NCBI RefSeq assembly: GCF_017798165.1
Contig: NZ_CP059068.1
Coordinates: forward strand, 62,001 to 126,000
DNA: 64,000 bases
From: Rhodoferax sp. AJA081-3
Lineage (GTDB): Bacteria > Pseudomonadota > Gammaproteobacteria > Burkholderiales > Burkholderiaceae_C
Reading direction: 5' to 3'
Part shown: positions 15,737 through 24,014 of the stretch, piece after piece
Position numbering within the stretch: position 1 is the stretch's first letter
Layout: every line of letters begins with the position of its first letter
The notes under the pieces: model-generated
What the model saw: the letters and a program-made list of their open reading frames with translations, nothing else
What the model was told of the DNA's origin: nothing
Databases searched by the model: none
Program-made: the position numbers and the translations under genes

Positions 15737-16943
15737 AACGCTGCACCAGTGTCCACGCGCTCAGTGCGATCAGCACGCTCCAGAACAGAATGCCCATGAC
15801 CAACGGGCCGGTTGTGCCATCCATGTGTGCACCCAGCCACTGGCCGGTGGCAAAGGCGCTGACCATGGCGATGAATCCATTCAGTGCTGACGCGGCACCG
15901 GCCGCCTGTGGGAAAGGCCCGACTGCACCGCTTTGCCCGCAGGGGTTGTGGATGCCGTGGGCCAGCATAAACAGTGCAAACGGTATCTCAATCGCCCACA
16001 CCGACTGGACACCGGCAAACGCCAACACGGCCACCGTGCCGCCCCCAGTCAATGTCAATGCACCGGCAATGGCCACGGCACGGCGCACGCCAAAACGCAG
16101 CAGCAGGCGCCGGCACAAAAAGGTGCCCAGCAGGTAGATAAAAGAGTTGGCAAACATCACCAAGCCGTACTCAGTGGTGCTCAAGCCCAGCACACGGATG
16201 AACACAAAGGACGACGACGCCAGAAAGGTAAATAAGCCGCTGTAGGCAAAGGTAGACAAGGCCGTAAACGCCAGGAAGGTGGGGTTGCGCAGAATGACCA
16301 GCCAGGTGCGCATCAGCGTGCCAAACTGGAGCGCTTGAGGGTTTTTGACGGGTACGGTTTCTTCAAAACGCAATGCGATCAGCGCCAGCGTGACGGCGCC
16401 AAACACCGATAACGCCAACAGCGCCGCATGCCAGTTGAACAGTGCCGTCAGCAGCCCGCCCAGCGGCGCACTCAGGCAGGCGATGACCCCCAGGCCGCTC
16501 AGGCCCTTGGACATCACGCTGGCGCCCTGCACCGGCGTGTACAGGTCGCGCACGATGGCGCGGGCGCACATCACCGCGGCACCCATGGCCGCGCCCTGTA
16601 GTGCGCGCCATACGATGAGTACATCCATGCTGGGCGAGAACGCACTGCCCAACGAGGCCAGCACATAGGCCGACATGCCGATCAGCAACACGGGCCGCCG
16701 GCCAAATCGGTCCGACAGCGGCCCCCAGAACAACTGCGACACACCAAAGGCCAGCAGTAATGCGGTCAGCGTCAGCTGGGCCTGGACCATGCTGGCCCCC
16801 AGCTCCTGCGTCAGCCCCGGCAGGGCGGGCAGGTACAGGTCGGTGGTGATAGGCTGTATGCCCAGCAGCAGGGCCAGCGTCAGCACAATCAGTGCCGGCG
16901 GCATGCGGGTGAGGGAACTAGTGGACGGCACGGGCAGACTCAT
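15723..16943 (-). CDS. Bcr/CflA-type MFS drug exporter
   Basis: The product is a 12-TM major facilitator of 406 residues from the chosen start ATG 16943 (MSLPVPSTS); ATG 16964 would overlap the MATE gene further. Motif A is present ([16 protein letters not shown]), preceded by [10 protein letters not shown], as in Bcr/CflA proton antiporters. The gene overlaps the 3' end of the upstream MATE gene and the 5' end of miaA, forming a MATE-MFS-miaA unit. The substrate cannot be read from sequence; bicyclomycin or chloramphenicol-type export is only a family association. Confidence 0.9.
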   Translation of the reverse strand: MSLPVPSTSSLTRMPPALIVLTLALLLGIQPITTDLYLPALPGLTQELGASMVQAQLTLTALLLAFGVSQLFWGPLSDRFGRRPVLLIGMSAYVLASLGSAFSPSMDVLIVWRALQGAAMGAAVMCARAIVRDLYTPVQGASVMSKGLSGLGVIACLSAPLGGLLTALFNWHAALLALSVFGAVTLALIALRFEETVPVKNPQALQFGTLMRTWLVILRNPTFLAFTALSTFAYSGLFTFLASSSFVFIRVLGLSTTEYGLVMFANSFIYLLGTFLCRRLLLRFGVRRAVAIAGALTLTGGGTVAVLAFAGVQSVWAIEIPFALFMLAHGIHNPCGQSGAVGPFPQAAGAASALNGFIAMVSAFATGQWLGAHMDGTTGPLVMGILFWSVLIALSAWTLVQRYGKH

Positions 16944-18339
16944 CAATGTGTCGATTGGCCACATGGTGCAGCAAGAACCCCAGGCAGCCTGCGGCCACAG
17001 TCAAGCCCACGACCAACGCAATCCAGAAGCCTTGAGCCTGCATGGCCACAGCGGGGCGCCACGGCAGCCATTCGGGCGCCAGGCCCAGCACACAACCCAG
17101 CGGCAATGCGAAGATCCAGAAGGCCGTCAGGTGGATGACCATGGGTGAACGTGTGACCTTGTAGCCGCGGATGGCACAGCTGGTGGACACCTGGGCCGCA
17201 TCGGATATCTGGAACAACGCGGCCAGAAACAGCAGACCGGCCGCGATTTGGGCCACGGTTGCGTCGGTCGTATACAGCGCGGCAATCTGGTGGCTGAAGA
17301 GCGCCATCAGCGCGGCCGTCACGGCGGCCAAGCCCACCGACAAGGCGACGCCCACGGCCGAGCGAAAACGCGCGGCCTCGGCATCACCCGCACCCAGCGC
17401 GTGGCCCACACGGCTCAGTAAAGCGATGCCCAGGCTCAGTGGCAACATAAATACCAGCGAAGAGAAGTTCAGCGCGATCTGGTGGGCCGCCACCTGGGTG
17501 CTGCCAAAGTGCGCCACCAGCAGCGCAATCAAACTGAAGGCACTGCTCTCGGCGAAATAGGTCACGCCAATCGGCAGGCCCAGCTTGAGCAGGCTCTGCA
17601 CCTTTTGCCGGTGCGGCCATTCGAAACGGTCAAACGGCCATGTGCTGCGGTAGGCCGGGCTGCGCTGCATCCACCACATCAACCCCAGCAGGTTGAACCA
17701 GGTGCACAGCATGGTGGCCCAAGCACAGCCCACACCGCCCAGCTTGGGGAAGCCCCAGTGGCCGTAGATCAGCACCCAGTTCAGCAGGCAATTGAGCAAC
17801 AGGGCGACGATGGCAATCGCCATCATGGGTTTGGTCTGGTTCAGGCTGGCGCTGTAGCCATACAAGACGCGGTAACAGGCGAAGGCCGGCAGCGCAAAAC
17901 TGGCCACCAGCACAAACCGCGTGGCAATGTCGCGCACCACGGGCTCCAGCGCCATGTGGTCAAAAACCAGGGCCGCCACATTGGCCAGCACAAAAGCGAT
18001 CAGGCCCACGCCCAGGCCTTTCCACAAACCTTGGCGCACAACATGGGGCACGCGGTTAAATTCTCCGGCGCCCACATAGTGCGCCACCGTGGGGTTGACC
18101 GACATCATGATGCCCATCAGTGTCACCACCACAATCATCCAGATGGACGAGCCCAGCGCCACACCGGCCAGGTCTTGTGCGGACGCATGGCCCGCCATGG
18201 CCACATCGGCCACCGCCATGCCCACATTCGCCAGTTGCCCCACCAGAATCGGCCATGCCAGTTGCCACAGGGCGGAGATTTCGGTGGTGATGCGTGCGCC
18301 GCGTGTAGTGGCGCTTATCGGGTCTGGGGGGATGGGCAT
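16918..18339 (-). CDS. MATE family multidrug exporter (NorM-like)
   Basis: This 473-residue membrane protein has two MatE repeats of six TM helices each: WPILVGQLANVGMAVADVAMAGH in the first half and LGLPIGVTYFAESSAF in the second. These proteins extrude cationic compounds using Na+ or H+ gradients. The start is ATG 18339, preceded only by a short intergenic stretch and the terminator of the Ala/Lys-rich gene. It overlaps the MFS gene by 26 nt. Confidence 0.93.
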   Translation of the reverse strand: MPIPPDPISATTRGARITTEISALWQLAWPILVGQLANVGMAVADVAMAGHASAQDLAGVALGSSIWMIVVVTLMGIMMSVNPTVAHYVGAGEFNRVPHVVRQGLWKGLGVGLIAFVLANVAALVFDHMALEPVVRDIATRFVLVASFALPAFACYRVLYGYSASLNQTKPMMAIAIVALLLNCLLNWVLIYGHWGFPKLGGVGCAWATMLCTWFNLLGLMWWMQRSPAYRSTWPFDRFEWPHRQKVQSLLKLGLPIGVTYFAESSAFSLIALLVAHFGSTQVAAHQIALNFSSLVFMLPLSLGIALLSRVGHALGAGDAEAARFRSAVGVALSVGLAAVTAALMALFSHQIAALYTTDATVAQIAAGLLFLAALFQISDAAQVSTSCAIRGYKVTRSPMVIHLTAFWIFALPLGCVLGLAPEWLPWRPAVAMQAQGFWIALVVGLTVAAGCLGFLLHHVANRHIDESARAVH

Positions 18340-18382
18340 GGGCCTGCCATTCTACGGGGCGGCCCCTAGCCCAGAAATGCAA

Positions 18383-18405
18383 AAGGCCCGCGCGGGGCGG
18401 GCCTT
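18383..18405 (-). terminator. Rho-independent terminator of the Ala/Lys-rich gene
   Basis: On the minus strand a GC stem (AAGGCCCG paired with CGGGCCTT) is followed by TTTTGCATTT. It lies 20 nt past the stop of the small gene at 18425 and before the MATE gene. Confidence 0.85.
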
Positions 18406-18424
18406 GGTGCTTGGGCGAACCTGC

Positions 18425-18700
18425 TTACTTGGGTGCTGAAGCGGCTGCCTTGGCCTTCTTGGCTTTTGTGCCTTTCTTCTTGCTCTTTTTCTTGGTGGCT
18501 TTGGCGGGTGTGGATGCCGCCGCTGCGGGTGTGGCGGCCACGGCGGGCGCGGCGGCGACAGCAGGGGTTGCGGCTACTGCGGGTGCGGCTGGTTTGGCTG
18601 CAGCGGGAGCCGAGGCTGCGTTCATGGCGCCCCCGTGTGAAGCAGCAAACGCGCCGGTAGCGAACAAACCGGCGATCAGGGTGGCGAGGATCTTGCGCAT
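18425..18700 (-). CDS. Small exported Ala/Pro-rich protein with a polylysine tail
   Basis: The 91-residue protein has a signal peptide (MRKILATLIAGLFATGAFA), then a low-complexity Ala/Pro/Val stretch of about 40 residues with repeated AVAATPA/AVAAAPA units, then a Lys-rich block (KATKKKSKKKGTKAKKAKA) near the C terminus. The tail resembles histone-H1-like bacterial proteins, but the signal peptide argues for a periplasmic or envelope location. No function can be assigned. It has its own terminator and stands alone. Confidence 0.75.
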   Translation of the reverse strand: MRKILATLIAGLFATGAFAASHGGAMNAASAPAAAKPAAPAVAATPAVAAAPAVAATPAAAASTPAKATKKKSKKKGTKAKKAKAAASAPK

Positions 18701-18739
18701 GGTGTCAATAGCCTTTCAAAGCGTGTGGATTACACCCCA

Positions 18740-19633
18740 CTATAACTTGGTGTCGGCCACGTCCAGCCACTTTTGCCATGGGTTAAACCCGGTGATCAGC
18801 GCGCTGGCGACAAGTACCAGGGCTCCACCCGCAAAAATGCCCGTGCTCAAGGCCTCACCCAGGAACACATGGCCCCAGATGACGCCAAACACCGGGATCA
18901 TGAAGGTGGGGCTCATGGCCGCCACCGACGATACGTGGGCCAAGATACGGATATGCATCCAGTAGGCGATGCCCGATGTGACCACCCCCATGATGACCAC
19001 GGCCAGCAGGGCCATGGGTGTGAACTGGGCTGCGCTCCAGGTCCACGCGGCACCGGGTATCAGCATCACAAAGGACAGGGCGTGTAAGCCAGCCGCAATC
19101 TGCAGCGGCTGCATGCGGGAGAGGGCCCGCTTCATCAGCGGGGTGGAAAAGCCGTAACAGGCCGAAGCCGTCACACAGGCCAGTGCGGCCACATACACGC
19201 CCACCGACGGTTCCACCGGGCCCAGGCCGACGATCAGCCCGACGCCCGAGAAGCCGAGGACACAACCAAAGAGTTTGCGCAGCGTCAGCCGGTCTTCCTT
19301 GAACAGGGCCGAGGCAAAGATGCCGAACATCACCGCGGTGGAGTTCAGCAGTGCGCTATAGCCCGCAGGCAGCTTCAAGGCGGCCCAGGCGAAGAGCAGG
19401 AATGGTGCGGCTACCGACAGCAGGCCGATAAGGGCCAGCTCGCGCCAATGTTCAGTGGGCCAGCTGTGGCGCATGGCGCGCATCAGCACGGCCAGCGTGA
19501 GTGTGGCCATGCCGATGCGCAGCGCGGCCAGCACATTGGGCCCCAGCAGCGGGGCGGCAATGCGGATCAGCATGAACGAGGCGCCCCACAACGCGGAGAG
19601 ACCTACCAGTTGGGCGAAGTGTTTGGTTTGCAA
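18740..19633 (-). CDS. EamA/DMT superfamily transporter
   Basis: This 297-residue protein has ten predicted TM helices in two EamA repeats (LWGASFMLIRIAAPLL and SACYGFSTPLMKRAL), with a C-terminal FMIPVFGVIWGHVFLGEAL typical of RhaT/EamA permeases. It probably exports a metabolite or an amino acid. The start is TTG 19633, the first usable codon before TM1. It lies downstream of mutL on the same strand with a 71-nt gap. Confidence 0.87.
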   Translation of the reverse strand: MQTKHFAQLVGLSALWGASFMLIRIAAPLLGPNVLAALRIGMATLTLAVLMRAMRHSWPTEHWRELALIGLLSVAAPFLLFAWAALKLPAGYSALLNSTAVMFGIFASALFKEDRLTLRKLFGCVLGFSGVGLIVGLGPVEPSVGVYVAALACVTASACYGFSTPLMKRALSRMQPLQIAAGLHALSFVMLIPGAAWTWSAAQFTPMALLAVVIMGVVTSGIAYWMHIRILAHVSSVAAMSPTFMIPVFGVIWGHVFLGEALSTGIFAGGALVLVASALITGFNPWQKWLDVADTKL

Positions 19634-19704
19634 AGTGAAACGATTGTGACCGTGGCGCGCCGTTTATCGGTCGCCTGGGTGTCTTGCCGCAGTAGCCTGT
19701 GGGC

Positions 19705-20495
19705 TTATCGGCCGCGCAGGAAGAGGGCGTCCAGCTCGCGGATGCTGAGCTGGCGCCAGGTGGGGCGTCCGTGGTTGCACTGGTCGCTGCGTTCGGTGGC
19801 TTCCATCTGGCGCAGGAGGGCGTTCATTTCTTCGATGGTCAGCTTGCGGTTGGCACGCACGGCGCCGTGGCAGGCCATGGTGGCCAGCAGTTCGTTTTGT
19901 GCGCGCTGGATGACGGTGCTGGCCTCGTGTTGGGCCAGTTCGGCCAGTACGCTGCGGGCCAGTTCGACTGCATCGCCTTTCGCCAAGGTGGTGGGTACGG
20001 CGCGCACGGCAAGGGTCTTGGGGGAGAAGGGGCTGATTTCCAGGCCCAAGGTTTGCAGTGTGGTGAAGTGGGCTTCGGCGGTGGCGACTTCGCTGGGGGT
20101 GGCTGCGAAGGTGGCGGGGATCAGCAGGGGTTGGCTGGTGAGTTGGGCTACTGTGGTGCTGGCGCCTTCTGCGGTTTGTTGGGCCAACTGGTTCTTCAGC
20201 CGCTCGTAGACGATGCGTTCGTGGGCGGCGTGCATGTCTACGATCACCAGGCCTTGTTTGTTTTCGGCGAGGATGTAGATGCCTTGCAACTGGGCTATCG
20301 CTTTGCCCAGGGGCCAGTCTTGGGCTTCTGTTTCACTCGCTGGGTGGCTGGGCGGCAGAGGGTTTTGCTCCGTGTCCCCCGCCCGCTGTGCGGGCTCCTC
20401 CTGATATTGTTCAATCCGCTCTCGTTGCGCTAAAGGGAGCCCGAGCGGACGACCCCGTGCTCCTCCTTGGGAAGCCAAACCCGAGGTAAAGACTG
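19705..20495 (-). pseudogene. mutL: 3' part of mutL (C-terminal dimerisation domain), cut off by IS110 insertion
   Basis: The frame encodes the MutL C-terminal domain: [56 protein letters not shown] and the terminal [22 protein letters not shown]. The open frame runs back into the insertion sequence up to 20649, but that part is not MutL. Just upstream of the domain, about 50 codons derive from the family A repeat ([26 protein letters not shown]). Joined to 21641-22982 after removal of 1145 bp, it gives one open frame of 710 residues. As it stands the fragment has no start or ATPase domain of its own and is presumably not expressed usefully. Confidence 0.93.
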
Positions 20496-20648
20496 GGGCG
20501 CTGCCCGGATTCGACGCAGAAGCTCGAACGGTGTCTTGGGGCGCCGCTGGCCGGATCATTTTGTTTGTATGCGGCCAGCGGTGACCCCGCATATCAGGGT
20601 GTGCATGTCGGATACGGCGCTGAGACTTGCATCTGAAGGGAGATGGCA
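20496..20648 (+). ncRNA. Candidate bridge RNA region of the IS110 element
   Basis: IS110-group elements are known to encode a structured bridge RNA in the 5' non-coding end that pairs with target and donor DNA. This 153-nt segment has a strong hairpin, CCGCTGGCC (20544-20552) with GGCCAGCGG (20573-20581), enclosing a 20-nt loop. Just before it, AACGGTGTCTT (20527-20537) repeats exactly the element's right junction (21634-21644), and TGGGGCGC (20537-20544) repeats the left junction (20494-20501). These matches are what donor-recognition guides would look like. The RNA boundaries and guide assignment are inference. Confidence 0.5.
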
Positions 20649-21626
20649 ATGATCTGGAGCGTAGGAATCGATGTCAGCAAGGCCAAGCTTGATGCTGCCT
20701 TGCTCAGGGTGGATGGTAAATACCGCAGCAAAGTGTTTGCCAACGATGTGTCGGGCTTCCAACACCTGCTGCAATGGATACAGACCCATATCCCGCCAGG
20801 CGAGGCAGTACAGGTATGCATGGAAGCCACCGGCGCGTACCACGAAGCACTGGCGCTGTTCCTGTTTGACCACGGTGTGGCAGTATCGGTGGTCAACCCG
20901 CTCCTGGTCAAACGCTTCATTGAAGCCGATGGGGTGCGAAACAAGACTGACGAGGGGGATGCGAAGTGCCTGGCCCGGTTTTGCCGGCTGACGGCTCCCG
21001 AGTTGTGGGAGGCCCCGTCTGTAGGCGTACGCACCCTGCAAGCCCTGGTGCTGCGCCTGGATACGCTACAGGAGATGCTCCAGGGTGAGAGCAACCGCCT
21101 GGATGTGGCGCATGCCTCGGTCCAGCAGTCCATCCGGGATGTGATGCTTGGATTGGAAGAATCAATCCAGGCGGTGCGAGAGCAGATCCGCAAGACCATC
21201 GACGACGACCCGGATCTGAAGCAGCGCCGGGGTCTTCTGGAATCGATCCCCGGCCTGGGAGACAAGACAATTCCTAAGTTGCTGGCCTACATTGGCAGGC
21301 CTGAGCGCTTCAAGAGTGTCAAAGCCCTGATTGCCTATGCCAGCTTGGCGCCGCTGATCCGCCAGTCTGGAACATCCTTGAATAAACACAAGGGAACACA
21401 CCCCCAAGGAAACAGGGCACTCAAGAGTGCGTTGTATTACCCAGCCATGGTGGCGGGCAAGTACAACCCGCTGATAGCGGCGTTCTGGCAGCGCTTGAAG
21501 GCGCAGAACAAACCGGGCAAGGTCATCGTGGAGGCATGCATGCACAAGTTGCTGGCAATTGCCTACGGCGTGCTGAAGTCGGGCAAACCCTTCAATCCTC
21601 ACCATTTGAAGCCGATGGGCGCTTGA
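20649..21626 (+). CDS. IS110 family transposase (DEDD recombinase)
   Basis: The 325-residue protein is apparently intact. The RuvC-like domain carries Asp8 (GIDVSK), Glu59 (CMEATG), and Asp101 and Asp104 (NKTDEGDAK), completing the DEDD set. A coiled-coil segment follows (about residues 130-190), then the Transposase_20 domain with [19 protein letters not shown] and the SG-containing catalytic serine context LIRQSGTSL. The start ATG 20649 is preferred over 20643 because AAGGGAG at 20636-20641 then has normal spacing. The full length and complete motifs suggest the element is still active or arrived recently. Confidence 0.95.
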   Translation: MIWSVGIDVSKAKLDAALLRVDGKYRSKVFANDVSGFQHLLQWIQTHIPPGEAVQVCMEATGAYHEALALFLFDHGVAVSVVNPLLVKRFIEADGVRNKTDEGDAKCLARFCRLTAPELWEAPSVGVRTLQALVLRLDTLQEMLQGESNRLDVAHASVQQSIRDVMLGLEESIQAVREQIRKTIDDDPDLKQRRGLLESIPGLGDKTIPKLLAYIGRPERFKSVKALIAYASLAPLIRQSGTSLNKHKGTHPQGNRALKSALYYPAMVAGKYNPLIAAFWQRLKAQNKPGKVIVEACMHKLLAIAYGVLKSGKPFNPHHLKPMGA

Positions 21627-21640
21627 CTTTCACAACGGTG

Positions 21641-22982
21641 TCTTTACCTGCGCATAACCCTCTGCCGCCCAGCCACCCTGGGGAATGGCGCTAGCGCTGG
21701 GTTGCCATAGGGCGCTGATGTCGCTGACGCGGTGACCAATCGGTTCGGGTCTTGCTCCGAAATTTATAGCGGGTTGGGCAGAGTACATGGGGGCTACACC
21801 CCGATTTGGCTTAAAGCCCTCTGGTGAGAGGCCACTTGCAGCATTCAACGCTGCGTCGGGTGCTCCCGAGCTGTCTGCAGCGCCGGCGCTGCCGGCACGC
21901 GGTGCTGCCAACGTGTCTTCCACCGCGTGGCGCACGCCCTGGTGTACCTCGCGACTGTCCCGAAAGCGCACCTCGATCTTGGTGGGATGCACGTTCACAT
22001 CCACGCGCGCCGGGTCCATGGACAGGTAGAGCGCGTAGATGGGCTGGCGGTGGCCGTGCAACACGTCTTCGTATGCGCTGCGGGCGGCGTGGGTCAGCAC
22101 CTTGTCGCGTACAAAGCGGCCGTTCACGTAACAAAACTGCTGGTCGGCGCGGGAGCGGGCGGCGTCGGGGATGCCTACGCGGCCCCACACGCGCAGGGCA
22201 CTGGCGCCCTGGTTGGATTCTTCGGACGACGGCTCGCCTTGCGCACGCGCTGCACTGGCCGGCCGCCAGTCCACGGCAATCGACTGTGCTATGAAGTCTG
22301 CACCCAGCACGTCCGCCAGGCGCTGGTTCAGGCTGGTGGCCAGTGACGGGTCTTCGCAGCGGCGCCATTGCTCCACCAGCTTGCCTTCGTGCCAGATGGC
22401 AAAACCCACATCGGGGCGGGCCAGGGCGTGTCGGCGCACGGATTCGATGCAGTGCGACAGCTCGGTGGCGTCGGTCTTCAAAAATTTGCGGCGCGCCGGG
22501 GTGCTGTAGAACAGTTCTTTGACTTCGACCGTAGTGCCCTGGCTGCGCGCCACGGGTTTGAGTTCACCGGTGCGGCCGTCCAGCAGGTATGCGGCAGATT
22601 GGCCGCTAGCCCTCGAAAATATTGCACAGTCTGCTATGGAGTTGATAGCGGCCAGGGCTTCGCCGCGGAATCCCATGGTGGCCACCGATTCCAGATCCTG
22701 CAGGTTGCCGATCTTGCTGGTGGCGTGGCGCCTGAAGGCCAGGGGCAACTCTTCGGGCAAGATGCCCATGCCATCGTCTTCCACGCTGATCAGGCGCACG
22801 CCACCGGCGAGCAGGCGCACGGTGATCTGCGTGGCGCCGGCATCCAGCGCGTTGTCGACCAGTTCGCGCACGACCGATGCGGGGCGTTCAACCACTTCAC
22901 CGGCGGCGATCTGGCTGATCAGCTCGTCGGACAGTTCACGGATGGGGCGGCGGGAGGAAAGGGAGGGGAGTGGGGCGTTCAC
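21641..22982 (-). pseudogene. mutL: 5' part of mutL (GHKL ATPase and transducer domains), interrupted by IS110
   Basis: About 447 codons of MutL are intact from GTG 22982. Present are the GHKL motifs: ELVDNALDAGA, VEDDGMGI, HATSKI and GFRGEALAAI. They are followed by the transducer domain with QFCYVNGRFVRDK, ALYLSMDPARVDVNVHPTKIEVRF. The frame then enters the family A element and hits a stop 11 nt inside the IS at 21630. MutL couples MutS mismatch recognition to downstream excision. Loss of the C-terminal dimerisation domain normally abolishes mismatch repair, so this strain is predicted to be a mutator unless another mutL exists. A family C repeat (22605-22649) is translated within the ATPase domain. 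Confidence 0.95.
22605..22649 (+). repeat. Family C palindromic repeat in frame inside mutL
   Basis: GCTAGCCCTCG is followed by GCTATGGAGTTGATAGC. It is read on the minus strand as part of the MutL ATPase domain (about INSIADCAIFSRASG), in the segment following the conserved GFRGEAL motif. Confidence 0.65.
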
Positions 22983-23025
22983 CGGGCCATTTTAGGGGCG
23001 CGCCGGTGAACGAGGGGCGTGCGTG

Positions 23026-23703
23026 TTACTGCAGCTTGCCGTACTGTGTGCCACCGATCATGATGCCGCTGTCCAGCGGGGCCAGGTCTGACTGGTACTC
23101 CCACTCACCCACACGCACCACGGGTGGTGTCAGGCCATTTTGCAGGGCTTCCATAAAGGCCTTGGCCTCGTCGTCGGATACGGGCTGGTAGGCGTGGCGG
23201 GCCAAAGGCTGTTCGCCGTTGGCCTGGTCCATGGTGGGGGTAACAGGGCGTTGGCGCACCATGCTTGCGGCGGGGGTGCCATCGACCACGGACTCGGCAC
23301 CATCGGCGGTGCGCGACAGGCGGTCAAACTGGCTTTCGGTCTCGCTGACCCGCCAATAAATACCCTCGATCAAAACCCCAAAACGCTTGTAGGCATTGGA
23401 GCGCATCAGTTTCTCAAGTGCCGCAAAACTCTTGGTCTTGGCGTCCTTGCCGGTGACGAAGGACTTGGCGACATCAATCATTGCAATGAAGCGGTGGTGG
23501 CGCACATCGACCGGCATGACCTTGAACTTGTACATGCTGCCAATGACCTCCATGGCCAGAAAGCTCTCGCGTATGGACTGGTACAGCATTTCCTGGCGGA
23601 ACGCCTTGCGCTCTTCAAGATCCATGCGTTTGGCATGGGCCTCTGCGGCCGCAGCAATCTCTGCCGATGCCTTTTTCTTTTTGGAGCGTAGGAATGAGAA
23701 CAT
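23026..23703 (-). CDS. Conserved hypothetical protein
   Basis: The 225-residue protein starts at ATG 23703 (MFSFLRSKKKK); an upstream TTG is less likely. It is basic and Lys-rich at the N terminus, then helical (AAAAEAHAKRMDLEERKAFRQ), with a central segment FKVMPVDVRHHRFIAMIDVAKSF and a C-terminal part without an evident motif (VRVGEWEYQSDLAPLDSG). There is no signal peptide or TM helix. It lies upstream of mutL on the same strand but 43 nt away, so it may be in the same unit. I do not recognise the family. Confidence 0.65.
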   Translation of the reverse strand: MFSFLRSKKKKASAEIAAAAEAHAKRMDLEERKAFRQEMLYQSIRESFLAMEVIGSMYKFKVMPVDVRHHRFIAMIDVAKSFVTGKDAKTKSFAALEKLMRSNAYKRFGVLIEGIYWRVSETESQFDRLSRTADGAESVVDGTPAASMVRQRPVTPTMDQANGEQPLARHAYQPVSDDEAKAFMEALQNGLTPPVVRVGEWEYQSDLAPLDSGIMIGGTQYGKLQ

Positions 23704-24014
23704 GGTGTTGAGCAAGTTGGTCGGATTCTAGCCGTGGCTTTTTGTATGCCTGCAGGCTTATACGCAGAGTGTTGTTACCCAGCGAAATTGCCCGTCTGTA
23801 CTCCCCTTGGCCGCTTCGGGTGTATCTTAGGGTTTATTGGACCCCTAGACCGCGGCCGCCACCCCTGAACCACTGTTCAACCGTGTGAATACGGGGTGAG
23901 CTGTTGTTTTTTGTGTTCAAGCAGGTCCCAGTACGCGGATAAGCGTGCTGTATTCAGAGTTTCGACATATTGGATGGGCATGCCGTGGCGCATGGCCGCC
24001 GCAGGAGGGTGCAG
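23704..24014. other. 311-nt divergent intergenic region without a gene
   Basis: The region lies between the hypothetical gene (minus) and the amidohydrolase (plus). It contains the near-perfect palindrome GTATGCCTGCAGGCTTATAC (23744-23763), a plausible operator or hairpin, and a weaker inverted repeat around 23825-23850. A good ribosome binding site (AGGAGG, 24003-24008) precedes the amidohydrolase start. No supported gene or RNA was found here. Confidence 0.55.

Larger units (their letters stand above)
20494..21638 (+). mobile_element. IS110-family insertion sequence (IS110 group), 1145 bp, inside mutL
   Basis: The left junction is AGGTAAAGAC|TG|GGGCGC (core TG 20494-20495) and the right junction is AACGG|TG|TCTTTACCT (core 21639-21640). 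There are no terminal inverted repeats, as is typical for IS110 elements, which recombine at a shared dinucleotide. The long 5' non-coding end (about 150 bp) and the very short 3' end (12 bp after the transposase stop) fit the IS110 rather than the IS1111 group. The boundaries are deduced from three facts: the TG repeat, the restored mutL frame (2133 nt, divisible by three), and the restored palindrome formed by AGGTAAAGAC, T and GTCTTTACCT. Confidence 0.9.
20342..21678. repeat. Family A palindromic element (192 bp) in the MutL linker, split by IS110
   Basis: A perfect 23-bp inverted repeat bounds the element: 20342-20364 on the left and 21656-21678 on the right (inner ends AGAGGGTT and AACCCTCT). 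Without the IS (20496-21640) the element is 192 bp, exactly 64 codons, and open in the mutL frame. Its core (TGCTCCGTGTCC, then CCCGCTGTGCGGG) matches the intergenic copy at 62-157. This is a MITE-like or REP-like element that was carried as translated sequence between the MutL ATPase and dimerisation domains. Confidence 0.85.

Noticed and set aside
20496..20649. Extension of the mutL C-terminal frame to an ATG inside the IS element
   Set aside because: The extra 51 codons come from the IS 5' end and do not resemble MutL; no ribosome binding site supports a new start.
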